DNA from: Mycobacterium cookii
Lineage (GTDB): Bacteria; Actinomycetota; Actinomycetes; Mycobacteriales; Mycobacteriaceae
NCBI RefSeq assembly: GCF_010727945.1
Contig: NZ_AP022569.1
Location: forward strand, 2,914,001 to 2,978,000
Length of the DNA: 64,000 nucleotides
Direction of reading: 5' to 3'
Positions 57,099 to 64,000 of the stretch are shown one piece after another. Position numbers and translations under genes: made by a program. The number at the start of each line of letters is the position of its first letter. Positions within the stretch are counted from its first letter, which is position 1. The notes under the pieces are model-generated. The model was not told the origin of the DNA, made no database searches, and saw nothing but the letters and a program-made list of their open reading frames with translations.

Positions 57099-58688
57099 GT
57101 GAGCACCGCGGCGGGCCTACCCGGACGGATCAGTGGATTCGTCCAATGGTTCGTGCGCACACCGTGGCCGGTTTTCACGCTGAGCCAATTGCAGGCCGAC
57201 ATCATCGGCGCGCTGCTGGTCCTGGGCTTCCTGCGGTACGGGCTGCCGCCCGAAGACCGCATCGAACTGCAGAAGCTGCCGACCCTCAACCTGGCCACCT
57301 TCGCCGGGTCGATCGTCCTGCTTTTCCTCATCGGTACCGCGATCAGCGCACGTCTGCTGGTACCGGTGTTCCGGTGGCAGCGGCGCGACGGTCTGCTCAC
57401 CGACACCGACCCCACCGCCACCGCACTGGCCCGCAGCCGGGCGCTGCGCACGCCTTTCTACCGCACCGTCATCAACCTGGCGTCCTGGTGCATCGGCGGC
57501 ACGATCTTCATCGTCGCCAGCTGGCCGGTGGCCAAACACGCCGCGCCGGTGGTGGCCGTCGCGACCGCGCTGGGTGCGACCGCGACCGCGATCATCGGCT
57601 ACCTGCAGTCCGAGCGGGTGCTGCGCCCGGTGGCGGTGGCCGCGCTGCGCGGCGGCCTGCCGGAGAACATCCGGGCCTCCGGTGTGATCGGGCGGCAAAT
57701 GCTGGCCTGGGCGTTGTCCACCGGCGTTCCGGTGCTGACGATCGTGCTGGCCGTGGTCGCCGACAAGGCTGAGTACCTGCACGGGCCACCGGAGAAGCTG
57801 CTGAACCCGATCCTGCTGCTGGCGCTGCTGGCCTTGGGCATCGGGCTGGCCAGCACGCTGCTGGTGGCCATGTCGATCGCCGACCCGCTGCGCCAGCTGC
57901 GCTGGGCGCTCGGCGAGGTGCAACGCGGTAACTACAACGCGCACATGCAGATCTACGACGCCAGCGAGTTGGGCCTGCTGCAGGCCGGCTTCAACGACAT
58001 GGTCCGCGACCTGGCCGAGCGGCAACGGCTGCGCGACCTGTTCGGCCGCTATGTCGGCGAAGACGTGGCCCGTCGCGCGCTGGAGCGGGGCACCGAGCTG
58101 GGCGGCCAGGAGCGCGACGTTGCGGTGCTGTTCGTCGACCTGGTCGGCTCGACCAAGCTGGCGTCCACGAGACCGCCGGCTGAGGTGGTCAGCATGCTCA
58201 ACGAGTTCTTCCGGGTGGTGGTCGACACCGTCGGCCGGCACGGCGGTTTCGTCAACAAGTTCCAGGGTGACGCCGCGCTGGCCATCTTCGGCGCTCCGAT
58301 CGAGCATCCGGACGCCTCCGGTGGCGCCCTGGCCGCGGCCCGCGAGCTGCACGACGAGTTGCTGCCGGTGATCGGCTCGGCGGAGTTCGGCATCGGGGTG
58401 TCGTCCGGCCGCGCCATCGCCGGCCACATCGGCGCGCTGGCCCGCTTCGAGTACACCGTGATCGGCGACCCGGTCAACGAGGCCGCACGGCTGACCGAGC
58501 TGGCCAAACTGGAGGACGGCCACGTGCTGGCCTCGGCAGTCGCGGTCAGTGGCGCCCTGGATGCCGAAGCGCTGTGCTGGGATGTCGCCGAAGTGGTCGC
58601 CCTGCGTGGGCGTACCGCACCGACGCAGTTGGCCCGTCCGCTGAATCTGGCTGCGCCCGAAGAAGCGCCCCGCGAGATGAGCAGCTAG
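57099..58688 (+). CDS. membrane-anchored class III adenylate cyclase (Rv3645 type)
   Basis: 529 aa. Six hydrophobic helices in the N-terminal ~290 residues, a HAMP domain (SIADPLRQLRWALGEVQRGNYNAHMQIYDASELGLLQAGFNDM), then a CHD catalytic domain: FVDLVGSTKLAS metal Asp, KFQGDAALAIFG (substrate Lys and second Asp), and VIGDPVNEAARL with the transition-state Asn/Arg region. All catalytic residues appear to be present. The protein makes cAMP in response to membrane signals; Rv3645 is a major cAMP source in M. tuberculosis. GTG chosen because of the leaderless -10. Confidence 0.92.
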   Translation: MSTAAGLPGRISGFVQWFVRTPWPVFTLSQLQADIIGALLVLGFLRYGLPPEDRIELQKLPTLNLATFAGSIVLLFLIGTAISARLLVPVFRWQRRDGLLTDTDPTATALARSRALRTPFYRTVINLASWCIGGTIFIVASWPVAKHAAPVVAVATALGATATAIIGYLQSERVLRPVAVAALRGGLPENIRASGVIGRQMLAWALSTGVPVLTIVLAVVADKAEYLHGPPEKLLNPILLLALLALGIGLASTLLVAMSIADPLRQLRWALGEVQRGNYNAHMQIYDASELGLLQAGFNDMVRDLAERQRLRDLFGRYVGEDVARRALERGTELGGQERDVAVLFVDLVGSTKLASTRPPAEVVSMLNEFFRVVVDTVGRHGGFVNKFQGDAALAIFGAPIEHPDASGGALAAARELHDELLPVIGSAEFGIGVSSGRAIAGHIGALARFEYTVIGDPVNEAARLTELAKLEDGHVLASAVAVSGALDAEALCWDVAEVVALRGRTAPTQLARPLNLAAPEEAPREMSS

Positions 58689-58706
58689 CCGGACCGAAGA
58701 GCTGAG

Positions 58707-59120
58707 TTAGCCGCCGGCAGGTGGCGGACCAGCCGGCGCCGGGGTAACAACGCCCGGCACCAGCGGCCCGAGATCGATGAACGCCTTGCCTTGCGGGTCG
58801 GTGACGCCGGCTGGGTCAGTGCCCAGATTCAGCAGCTCACTCAGACCCGGCACGATTGCCGGCGTATCTCCCTCGAAAACCCCCGTCTCGGATTCGGTGA
58901 TGTTCTGCACCACCACCGGGCTTTCAGAACCGTTCATCACCTGCAGCAAGTCAGCCACCGACGGGCTGTTCGCATCGGGATTTTCGTGTGAATTACCCGA
59001 GAGCTGCACCGCGGGCACTTGGACATCGCTCAGCGGTGGCGCCGCAGGAGCCGCAATGATCACGCTGAGGCCAACAAGCGCAGCACCAGCGGTGATGCAG
59101 TGGCGGGCGGCGGATCGCAT
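58707..59120 (-). CDS. small secreted protein of unknown function
   Basis: 137 aa. Signal peptide MRSAARHCITAGAALVGLSVIIAAPAAPPL with cleavage after APA or similar; mature part ~110 residues, acidic and rich in Pro, Val and Asn (LSGNSHENPDANSPSVADLLQVMNGSESPVVVQNITES), with no cysteine and a Pro/Gly-rich tail. Not recognised. Own unit between the adenylate cyclase and topA; ATG fits the signal peptide. Confidence 0.72.
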   Translation of the reverse strand: MRSAARHCITAGAALVGLSVIIAAPAAPPLSDVQVPAVQLSGNSHENPDANSPSVADLLQVMNGSESPVVVQNITESETGVFEGDTPAIVPGLSELLNLGTDPAGVTDPQGKAFIDLGPLVPGVVTPAPAGPPPAGG

Positions 59121-59273
59121 GGTTCTCCCGTATACCGATGTGGAGGGTCCACAAACGTGTAGCGATCACTGTACCTGAGAAGTCGCTGAGAATCACCCCC
59201 TTTTTAGCAAAAATCTCCGGGAAGTGATGCACAGGATCGGGGCAGTCGTGCCGACGGCCGTCAAAACGGCTCG

Positions 59274-62081
59274 CTAGCTGCGCTTAACGGCCTTCTTCGC
59301 CGCCTTCTTGGCGGGCGACTTACGCGCCGTCTTCTTGGCCGTTTTCTTGACCGGGCCGCGCGCGCGCCGGTCGGCCAGGAGTTCAGCGGCACGGTCATCG
59401 GTGATCGACAGAACGTCATCGCCCTTGCGAAGGCTGGCATTGGTCTCGCCGTCGGTGACGTAGGGACCGAATCGGCCGTCTTTGATCACCATCGGCTTGC
59501 CCGACGCCGGGTCGTTGCCGAGTTCGCGCAGTGGCGGTGCCGCGGCGGCCTGGCGGCCACGACGTTTCGGCTCGGCGTAGATCTTCAGCGCCTCGTCGAG
59601 GGTGATGTCGAACATCTGCTCCTCGGTGGCCAGCGAGCGAGAATCGGTGCCGCGCTTGAGATATGGGCCGTAGCGGCCGTTCTGCGCGGTGATCTCCTCG
59701 CCCGACTGCGGGTCCACGCCGACGACTCGCGGCAGCGACAGCAGTCTCAGCGCGTCCTCGAGCGTCACGGTCTGCAGATCCATGGTGCGTAGCAGTGAAC
59801 CCGTGCGGGGCTTGGGTCCGGTCGGCTTCTTGCCCTTCTTGGCCGGCTGGCCCGCGGTGCCGTCGTCGTCGTCCTCGGATTTGGGCAGCACCTCGGTGAC
59901 GTAGGGCCCGTAACGTCCGTCCTTGGCGACGATTTCATGGCCGGTGTCGGGGTCGACGCCGAGCGTGCGTCCCTCTTGCGGCGTCGAGAACAGTTCCTCG
60001 GCGACGTCGAGGGTCAGCTCGTCGGGGGTCAGCGAGTCGTGCAGATTGGCCCGTTGCGGTGTCGGCTCCCCGTCGTCGCCGACCACCATCCGCTCCAGGT
60101 ACGGACCGTTCTTACCGACCCGAACATTGACAGCGCGGCCCTGTGCGTCGTCAAAAAGCTTGATGGAGTTGACTTCTCGGGCATCGATGCCCTCGAGGTT
60201 GACGCCGACGAGCTTCTTCAGCCCGCCGGACCGGGCGATCGAATCGGCCACGCCGTGGTCGCCGCCGAAGTAGAAGTTGTTGAGCCAGTTGGTCCGGTGC
60301 TCCTGGCCAGAAGCGATCGCGTCGAGCTCGTCTTCCATCGCAGCGGTGAACCCGTAGTCGACGAGCCTGCCGAAATGCTGTTCCAGCAAACCGGTTACGG
60401 CGAACGCAACCCAGGACGGGACCAGCGCGCTGCCCTTCTTGTGCACGTAGCCGCGGTCCTGGATGGTCTTGATTATCGACGAATACGTCGACGGTCGTCC
60501 GATACCGAGCTCTTCCAGAGCTTTGATCAGCGATGCCTCGGTGTAGCGGGCCGGTGGGTTGGTGGAGTGCCCGTCGGGGGTCAGCTTGGTGGCATCCACC
60601 CGCTGGCCTTGGGTCAGCTGCGGCAGCCGGCTCTCGGCGTCGTCGGCCTCGCCGCCGGCCAATTCGTCGACGGTCTCGACATAGGCCTTCAGGAACCCAG
60701 CGAACGTGATGGTGCGGCCGCTGGCCGAGAACTGGATTTGCCGACCGTCGGATTCGCCGTTGATCCGCAGACTCAGCGTGGTGCCGCGCGCGTCGGCCAT
60801 CTGCGAGGCCACTGTGCGCTGCCAGATCAGCTCGTAGAGCCGGAATTCGTCGCCGTCGAGTTCGCGGTGCACCGCGTCGGGGGTCGCGAAGGTCTCGCCG
60901 GCGGGCCGGATCGCCTCGTGAGCCTCCTGCGCGTTCTTCACCTTGCGGGTGTACTGACGCGCCGACGGGTAGACGTACTCCTCGCCGTAGAGCTGGCGGG
61001 CCTGGGTCCGGGCCGCGTCGATCGCCGACTGCGAGAGCGTCGTCGAGTCGGTACGCATGTAGGTGATGTAGCCGTTCTCGTAGAGCCGCTGGGCGATGCT
61101 CATCGTGCGCTCGGCGGAGAACCGCAGCTTGCGGCCCGCCTCTTGCTGCAGCGTGGAGGTCATGAACGGCGGATACGGGCGACGGGTGTAGGGCTTCTCC
61201 TCCACCGACCCGACGGACAGCTGCGATCCCCGCAGACCGGTGGCCAGCGACACGGCGCTGGCCTCGTCGAGCACCGTCACCTCGTCGGGCTTGCGCACCG
61301 CACCGAGCGAATCGAAGTCGCGCCCGGTCGCCACCCGCAGGCCGTCGACCGAGGTCAGCCGGGCGGTGAAGGTCGGCGGCTGGGCCTTTGGGTCGGAGAC
61401 GCTGGCGTCGAGCTCGGCCACGACGTCCCAGTAGGCGGCGCTGCGGAACGCCATCCGGTCGCGTTCGCGCTGGACGATGATGCGGGTGGCCACCGACTGC
61501 ACGCGCCCCGCGGACAGCTTGGGCGCCACCTTCTTCCACAACACGGGGCTGACCTCGTAGCCGTACAGCCGGTCCAGGATGCGGCGGGTTTCCTGGGCGT
61601 CCACCAGGTCGTTGTCCAGGTCACGCGGGTTTTCGGCGGCTTCCAGGATCGCCGGCTCGGTGATCTCGTGGAACACCATCCGTTTGACCGGAATGCGCGG
61701 TTTGAGGGTCTCCAGCAGATGCCACGCGATCGCCTCGCCCTCGCGGTCACCGTCTGTGGCCAGATACAGCTCGTCGACATCTTTGAGCAGGCCCTTGAGT
61801 TCGCTGACGGTGCTCTTTTTGTCTGGGCTGATGATGTAGAGCGGCTCGAAGTCCTCGTCGACGTTGACCCCGAGCCGGGCCCACGGCTGCGACTTGTACT
61901 TCGCCGGGACGTCGGCCGCGGCGCGCGGCAAGTCGCGGATGTGTCCCCGGGAGGATTCGACGATGTAGTTCGAGCCGAGGTAGCCGGCTAGTTTGCGCGC
62001 TTTAGTGGGCGACTCGACGATGACGAGTCGCCGCGAGGCTCCATTGCCCCTGCTAGGGCCACCACGGTCGCCTTCAGCCAC
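59274..62081 (-). CDS. topA: DNA topoisomerase I
   Basis: 935-aa type IA topoisomerase relaxing negative supercoils; the only type I enzyme in mycobacteria. TOPRIM domain LVIVESPTKARKLAGYLG ... ATDGDREGEAIAW; catalytic Tyr in YENGYITYMRTDSTTLS. The C-terminus lacks zinc fingers and instead has four repeats of GRYGPYxKxG/TDGxT type (GKNGPYLERM, DGRYGPYVTEV, NGRYGPYLKRG, DGRFGPYVTDGET) and a Lys-rich tail, the mycobacterial form. GTG start. Confidence 0.98.
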   Translation of the reverse strand: MAEGDRGGPSRGNGASRRLVIVESPTKARKLAGYLGSNYIVESSRGHIRDLPRAAADVPAKYKSQPWARLGVNVDEDFEPLYIISPDKKSTVSELKGLLKDVDELYLATDGDREGEAIAWHLLETLKPRIPVKRMVFHEITEPAILEAAENPRDLDNDLVDAQETRRILDRLYGYEVSPVLWKKVAPKLSAGRVQSVATRIIVQRERDRMAFRSAAYWDVVAELDASVSDPKAQPPTFTARLTSVDGLRVATGRDFDSLGAVRKPDEVTVLDEASAVSLATGLRGSQLSVGSVEEKPYTRRPYPPFMTSTLQQEAGRKLRFSAERTMSIAQRLYENGYITYMRTDSTTLSQSAIDAARTQARQLYGEEYVYPSARQYTRKVKNAQEAHEAIRPAGETFATPDAVHRELDGDEFRLYELIWQRTVASQMADARGTTLSLRINGESDGRQIQFSASGRTITFAGFLKAYVETVDELAGGEADDAESRLPQLTQGQRVDATKLTPDGHSTNPPARYTEASLIKALEELGIGRPSTYSSIIKTIQDRGYVHKKGSALVPSWVAFAVTGLLEQHFGRLVDYGFTAAMEDELDAIASGQEHRTNWLNNFYFGGDHGVADSIARSGGLKKLVGVNLEGIDAREVNSIKLFDDAQGRAVNVRVGKNGPYLERMVVGDDGEPTPQRANLHDSLTPDELTLDVAEELFSTPQEGRTLGVDPDTGHEIVAKDGRYGPYVTEVLPKSEDDDDGTAGQPAKKGKKPTGPKPRTGSLLRTMDLQTVTLEDALRLLSLPRVVGVDPQSGEEITAQNGRYGPYLKRGTDSRSLATEEQMFDITLDEALKIYAEPKRRGRQAAAAPPLRELGNDPASGKPMVIKDGRFGPYVTDGETNASLRKGDDVLSITDDRAAELLADRRARGPVKKTAKKTARKSPAKKAAKKAVKRS

Positions 62082-62146
62082 CTGTATTTACGCTCACTTT
62101 CACCTAATTTCATCGCCCGGGCCGGTCCCGCAGAGAGAAAGCTCTG

Positions 62147-62175
62147 GTGCTATCGGCCCATTAGACAACTGACAA
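62147..62175 (-). promoter_or_regulatory. topA promoter candidate (-35 TTGTCA, -10 TAGCAC)
   Basis: TTGTCA (62175-62170), 17-bp spacer, TAGCAC (62152-62147), about 65 nt before the topA GTG. The leader contains CAGAG-CTTT-CTCTG, a small dyad. A perfect palindrome CCCGTTAACGGG lies upstream (62212-62223). Confidence 0.5.
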
Positions 62176-62236
62176 TGTGGCACCCGGGATGGGTCCACGC
62201 AAACCGACCCCCCGTTAACGGGCTGCCCAATTGCCG

Positions 62237-62815
62237 CTAAACGTGCGGCCAGTATGGCAACGCTTCGACCGTGTCGGGCGGTTCCCCGACATTCTCTACC
62301 AGGCGCGACAGCCTTCGCCGGCCGCTGATTCGCAGCGCGGGCCGGGCGCCACGGGTGCCGATCAGGGTCGGCGCGATCCCGATTCGCATCAACGCCGATG
62401 CCAGCGGCGAATGGGTATCGGGCGCGTGCGGATCGAGTCCTAATAAATAGCGGTCGGCTTCCGGGCTGCCCGCGGCAAGCACCCAGGCGCGCAATTCCCG
62501 CGATCCGGGCAACCACAGCGGTGGCACGGTCTTCACCGCGCCGCGGGTCCATTCGACGGCGATCGGGCGCAACCTGTTGTCGACCGCAGTCCGCACCAGC
62601 GGAGTCTTCTCGTCGGTTTCGGTGATCTCGGCCGTCAGACCGGCTTCTTCGATCATCTGGCCCAACGCGACAGCACGCCAGGTCTGATCCACGACCACGG
62701 AGAGCCGCGCGCCGCTGCCCACCGTCACGATCTGGCCTGCGGCCGCCAGCACCCCGGTGAGGTCGCTGACCGCAGGCGGCACCGACTCGGCCGAGAAGAA
62801 GGACAGCTGGCTCAC
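62237..62815 (-). CDS. conserved hypothetical protein (Rv3647c type)
   Basis: 192 aa, cytoplasmic, function unknown. The sequence LTGVLAAAGQIVTVGSGARLSVVVDQTWRAVALGQMIEEAGLTAEITETDE looks like an alpha/beta fold; the C-terminus is Pro/Trp (EALPYWPHV). Rv3647c belongs to an actinobacterial family next to topA. GTG start (GTGAGCCAG). Separated from topA by ~155 bp. Confidence 0.82.
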   Translation of the reverse strand: MSQLSFFSAESVPPAVSDLTGVLAAAGQIVTVGSGARLSVVVDQTWRAVALGQMIEEAGLTAEITETDEKTPLVRTAVDNRLRPIAVEWTRGAVKTVPPLWLPGSRELRAWVLAAGSPEADRYLLGLDPHAPDTHSPLASALMRIGIAPTLIGTRGARPALRISGRRRLSRLVENVGEPPDTVEALPYWPHV

Positions 62816-62888
62816 GTCATCGACAGTAAGCGCCCGACGGGCGACGCACGCTACGGCGTGCGGAACGCAGGGCGCTTTTCGCCTGAAC

Positions 62889-62945
62889 GACGATGCAGAG
62901 CGCAGCGATGAGGTGGGGCACCTCCCGCTTGCGGGGGAGAGTCAG
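62889..62945 (+). repeat. single MIRU-like element downstream of cspA
   Basis: GACGATGCAGAGCGCAGCGA followed by TGAGGTGGGGCACCTCCCGC and TTGCGGGGGAGAG; translates on the plus strand as DDAERSDEVGHLPLAGES. Same family as 11968 and 41634. It lies in the 205-bp gap 62816-63020 between cspA and the Rv3647c-type gene, with no flanking start/stop overlap. Confidence 0.65.
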
Positions 62946-62960
62946 GCCATCAGAAGAGCG

Positions 62961-63005
62961 AAAACCCCCCGAACGAACCCGATTACTCCGGATCGTGGGG
63001 GGGTT
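62961..63005 (-). terminator. Rho-independent terminator of cspA
   Basis: On the minus strand AACCCCCC ... GGGGGGTTTT: an 8-bp stem, a ~27-nt loop with an inner CGA/TCG pairing, and a T-run (TTTTCGCTCTT) directly after, starting 15 bp after the cspA stop. Confidence 0.75.
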
Positions 63006-63020
63006 GTCGTCGAAGACTGG

Positions 63021-63224
63021 TCAGATGGAGCGGACGCCGGTGGCCTGAGGACCCTTGGGGCTCTGGCCGACCTCGAACTCAACCCGCTGGTTCTCCTCAA
63101 GGGTGCGGAAGCCGCTTCCCTGGATCTCCGTGTAGTGGACGAACACGTCGGCCGAACCGTCTTCCGGGGCGATGAAGCCGAACCCCTTCTCCGCGTTGAA
63201 CCACTTCACAGTTCCCTGTGGCAT
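63021..63224 (-). CDS. cspA: cold-shock protein CspA
   Basis: 67-aa single CSD domain, RNA/DNA chaperone (Rv3648c). RNP1 [11 protein letters not shown] and RNP2 VFVHYTEI are present, with the classic start [16 protein letters not shown] preceded by GGAAA ~11 nt away. Followed by a strong intrinsic terminator, as is common for highly expressed csp genes. Confidence 0.97.
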   Translation of the reverse strand: MPQGTVKWFNAEKGFGFIAPEDGSADVFVHYTEIQGSGFRTLEENQRVEFEVGQSPKGPQATGVRSI

Positions 63225-63560
63225 TTCTTGATGTTTCCTTTACTACTCGGGTGCGGAGCATCACCTCGATGCTCTGGGCCCGTTCCGACCGCTAGACCTT
63301 GCTGAGTCGCCGGAACTTCACCCGACCTACATCCTCGCAGGAACCGCGGCCGCAACGTCGATCCTGCGAATGTGAAACACGAACACAGAAGCTGCGACCG
63401 CAAACAGTCAACCATGTTCATCGCCTCAGCGACAGCCTCAGGTGCTCGATTGAGCTACCACGAGGTAAACAATTGCTATGCGACGCCGAAATGCCTGGCC
63501 GCAACCCCGCTGCCGGTCGCGATTTTCGGCGATTGATTCCGTTCAGGAGGGCCTTGAACC
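63225..63560. other. divergent intergenic region cspA / helicase
   Basis: About 336 bp. Holds the cspA leader on the minus strand (dyad GAGCATCGAGGTGATGCTC at 63271-63289 region) and, on the plus strand, AGGAGG at 63545-63550 as the helicase ribosome-binding site. No additional ORF or RNA could be supported. Confidence 0.5.
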
Positions 63561-64000
63561 ATGGTGACGTTCGGCAGCGAGTTGCTCGCCGCCGCGGTCG
63601 CCGGCACCGACGCGGGAGAGCAGCCGCTACGCCATGTCGCCGAGTTGCCGGCGCGGCATGGCCGCCAACGCCCTTGGCCGACTTGGGTCGAGCCCGACGT
63701 GCTCCGCGCGTTCACCGACCGCGGTGTCAATTCGCCGTGGCTACATCAGGTTGCCGCCGCGGACCTGGCCCACGCCGGTCGCCATGTCGTCATCAGCACC
63801 GGCACGGCATCCGGGAAATCGCTGGTCTACCAACTGCCTATCCTCAATGCACTGGCCACCGAGCCACGGGCCCGGGCGCTGTACATCTCGCCGACCAAAG
63901 CGCTCGGCCACGACCAGTTGCGCGCCGCCCATGCTCTGACCGCGGCGATCCCGCGACTCAATGACGTTGCGCCAACGGCTTATGACGGCGACAGTCCAAC
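63561..64000 (+). CDS. DEAD/DEAH-box helicase (Rv3649 type), partial (3' end outside window)
   Basis: First 146 codons of a superfamily 2 helicase. Visible: N-terminal MVTFGSELLAAAVAGTDAGEQPL, Q-motif-like segment RGVNSPWLHQVAAADLAHAG, motif I (Walker A) STGTASGKSLVYQLP, and motif Ia ALYISPTKALGHDQL. It resembles the YprA/MrfA-type helicase family (Rv3649) that carries a C-terminal DUF1998; this part is not in the window. AGGAGG 10 nt upstream fixes the ATG. Confidence 0.9.
   Translation, partial: MVTFGSELLAAAVAGTDAGEQPLRHVAELPARHGRQRPWPTWVEPDVLRAFTDRGVNSPWLHQVAAADLAHAGRHVVISTGTASGKSLVYQLPILNALATEPRARALYISPTKALGHDQLRAAHALTAAIPRLNDVAPTAYDGDSP

Noticed and set aside
59937..61991. 684-codon open frame antisense to topA
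   Set aside because: Shadow of a high-GC gene; low-complexity Arg/Gly/Val sequence, no recognisable domain, and topA is complete on the other strand.
62237..63020. Additional protein gene on the plus strand around the repeat before cspA
   Set aside because: The frame is made of the repeat peptide and reverse-strand cspA sequence; no ribosome-binding site or homology.

Overview
The window is chromosomal DNA of a Mycobacterium, most probably a slow grower: it is about two-thirds G+C by eye, has many GTG/TTG starts and ATGA/TGATG overlaps, and carries lsr2, carD, lpq lipoprotein genes, mhuD and the arabinogalactan gene ppgS. Gene order follows the M. tuberculosis Rv3579c-Rv3649 segment almost completely. 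Rv names below come from memory of that genome, not from a search. Several M. tuberculosis blocks are absent here: Rv3594-Rv3595c, espACD, the Rv3619c-Rv3622c esx/PE/PPE genes, Rv3633 and Rv3636-Rv3643. No insertion sequence, prophage or CRISPR array was seen.

Layout. 1-3.7 kb (minus): rlmB (cut by the window), cysS, ispF, ispD, carD. 4.0-7.2 kb (plus): lpqE, radA, disA. 7.2-8.0 kb: a membrane protein gene. 8.2-15.7 kb (plus): a compact seven-gene operon, an ArsR-type regulator plus six subunits of a membrane complex related to group 4 hydrogenases and complex I (the Rv0081-Rv0087 family), here at a different chromosomal position. Its large subunit lacks all nickel-ligand cysteines, so the complex should not be a hydrogenase; this is the most intriguing system in the window. 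15.8-20 kb: canB/mutY with overlapping divergent start codons, a hydrolase, mhuD, lpqF. 20-24.7 kb (minus): clpC1, lsr2, lysS. 24.7-35.2 kb (minus): pantothenate/CoA genes (coaX, panD, panC, a Rossmann protein), two membrane proteins, folate genes (folK, folB, folP1, folE) and ftsH. 35.4-41 kb (plus): ephA-monooxygenase-dehydrogenase operon, an amino acid permease, lpqG. 41-45 kb (minus): hpt, tilS, a zincin-like protease, dacB. 45-50 kb: ppa, an unknown protein, a TerC-family gene behind a probable yybP-ykoY manganese riboswitch, and a polyprenyl-phosphate glycosyltransferase operon. 50-59 kb: a triple-repeat secreted protein, a YeiH-type transporter with a tiny membrane protein, galE1, a large membrane protein, tRNA-Thr(CGT), holB, a membrane adenylate cyclase and a small secreted protein. 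59-64 kb: topA, an unknown gene, cspA, and the start of a DEAD/DEAH helicase.

Repeats. MIRU-like elements are scattered through the window: a five-copy 56-bp array between folB and folK whose units encode overlapping mini-ORFs, one between two subunits of the hydrogenase-like operon, two tandem copies upstream of mhuD, one before cspA, and two read in frame as parts of PanC and TilS.

Regulation. Several genes show a TANNNT -10 box six to eight bases before the start codon, the mycobacterial leaderless-promoter pattern. cysS and lysS share an identical 18-bp block at this position.
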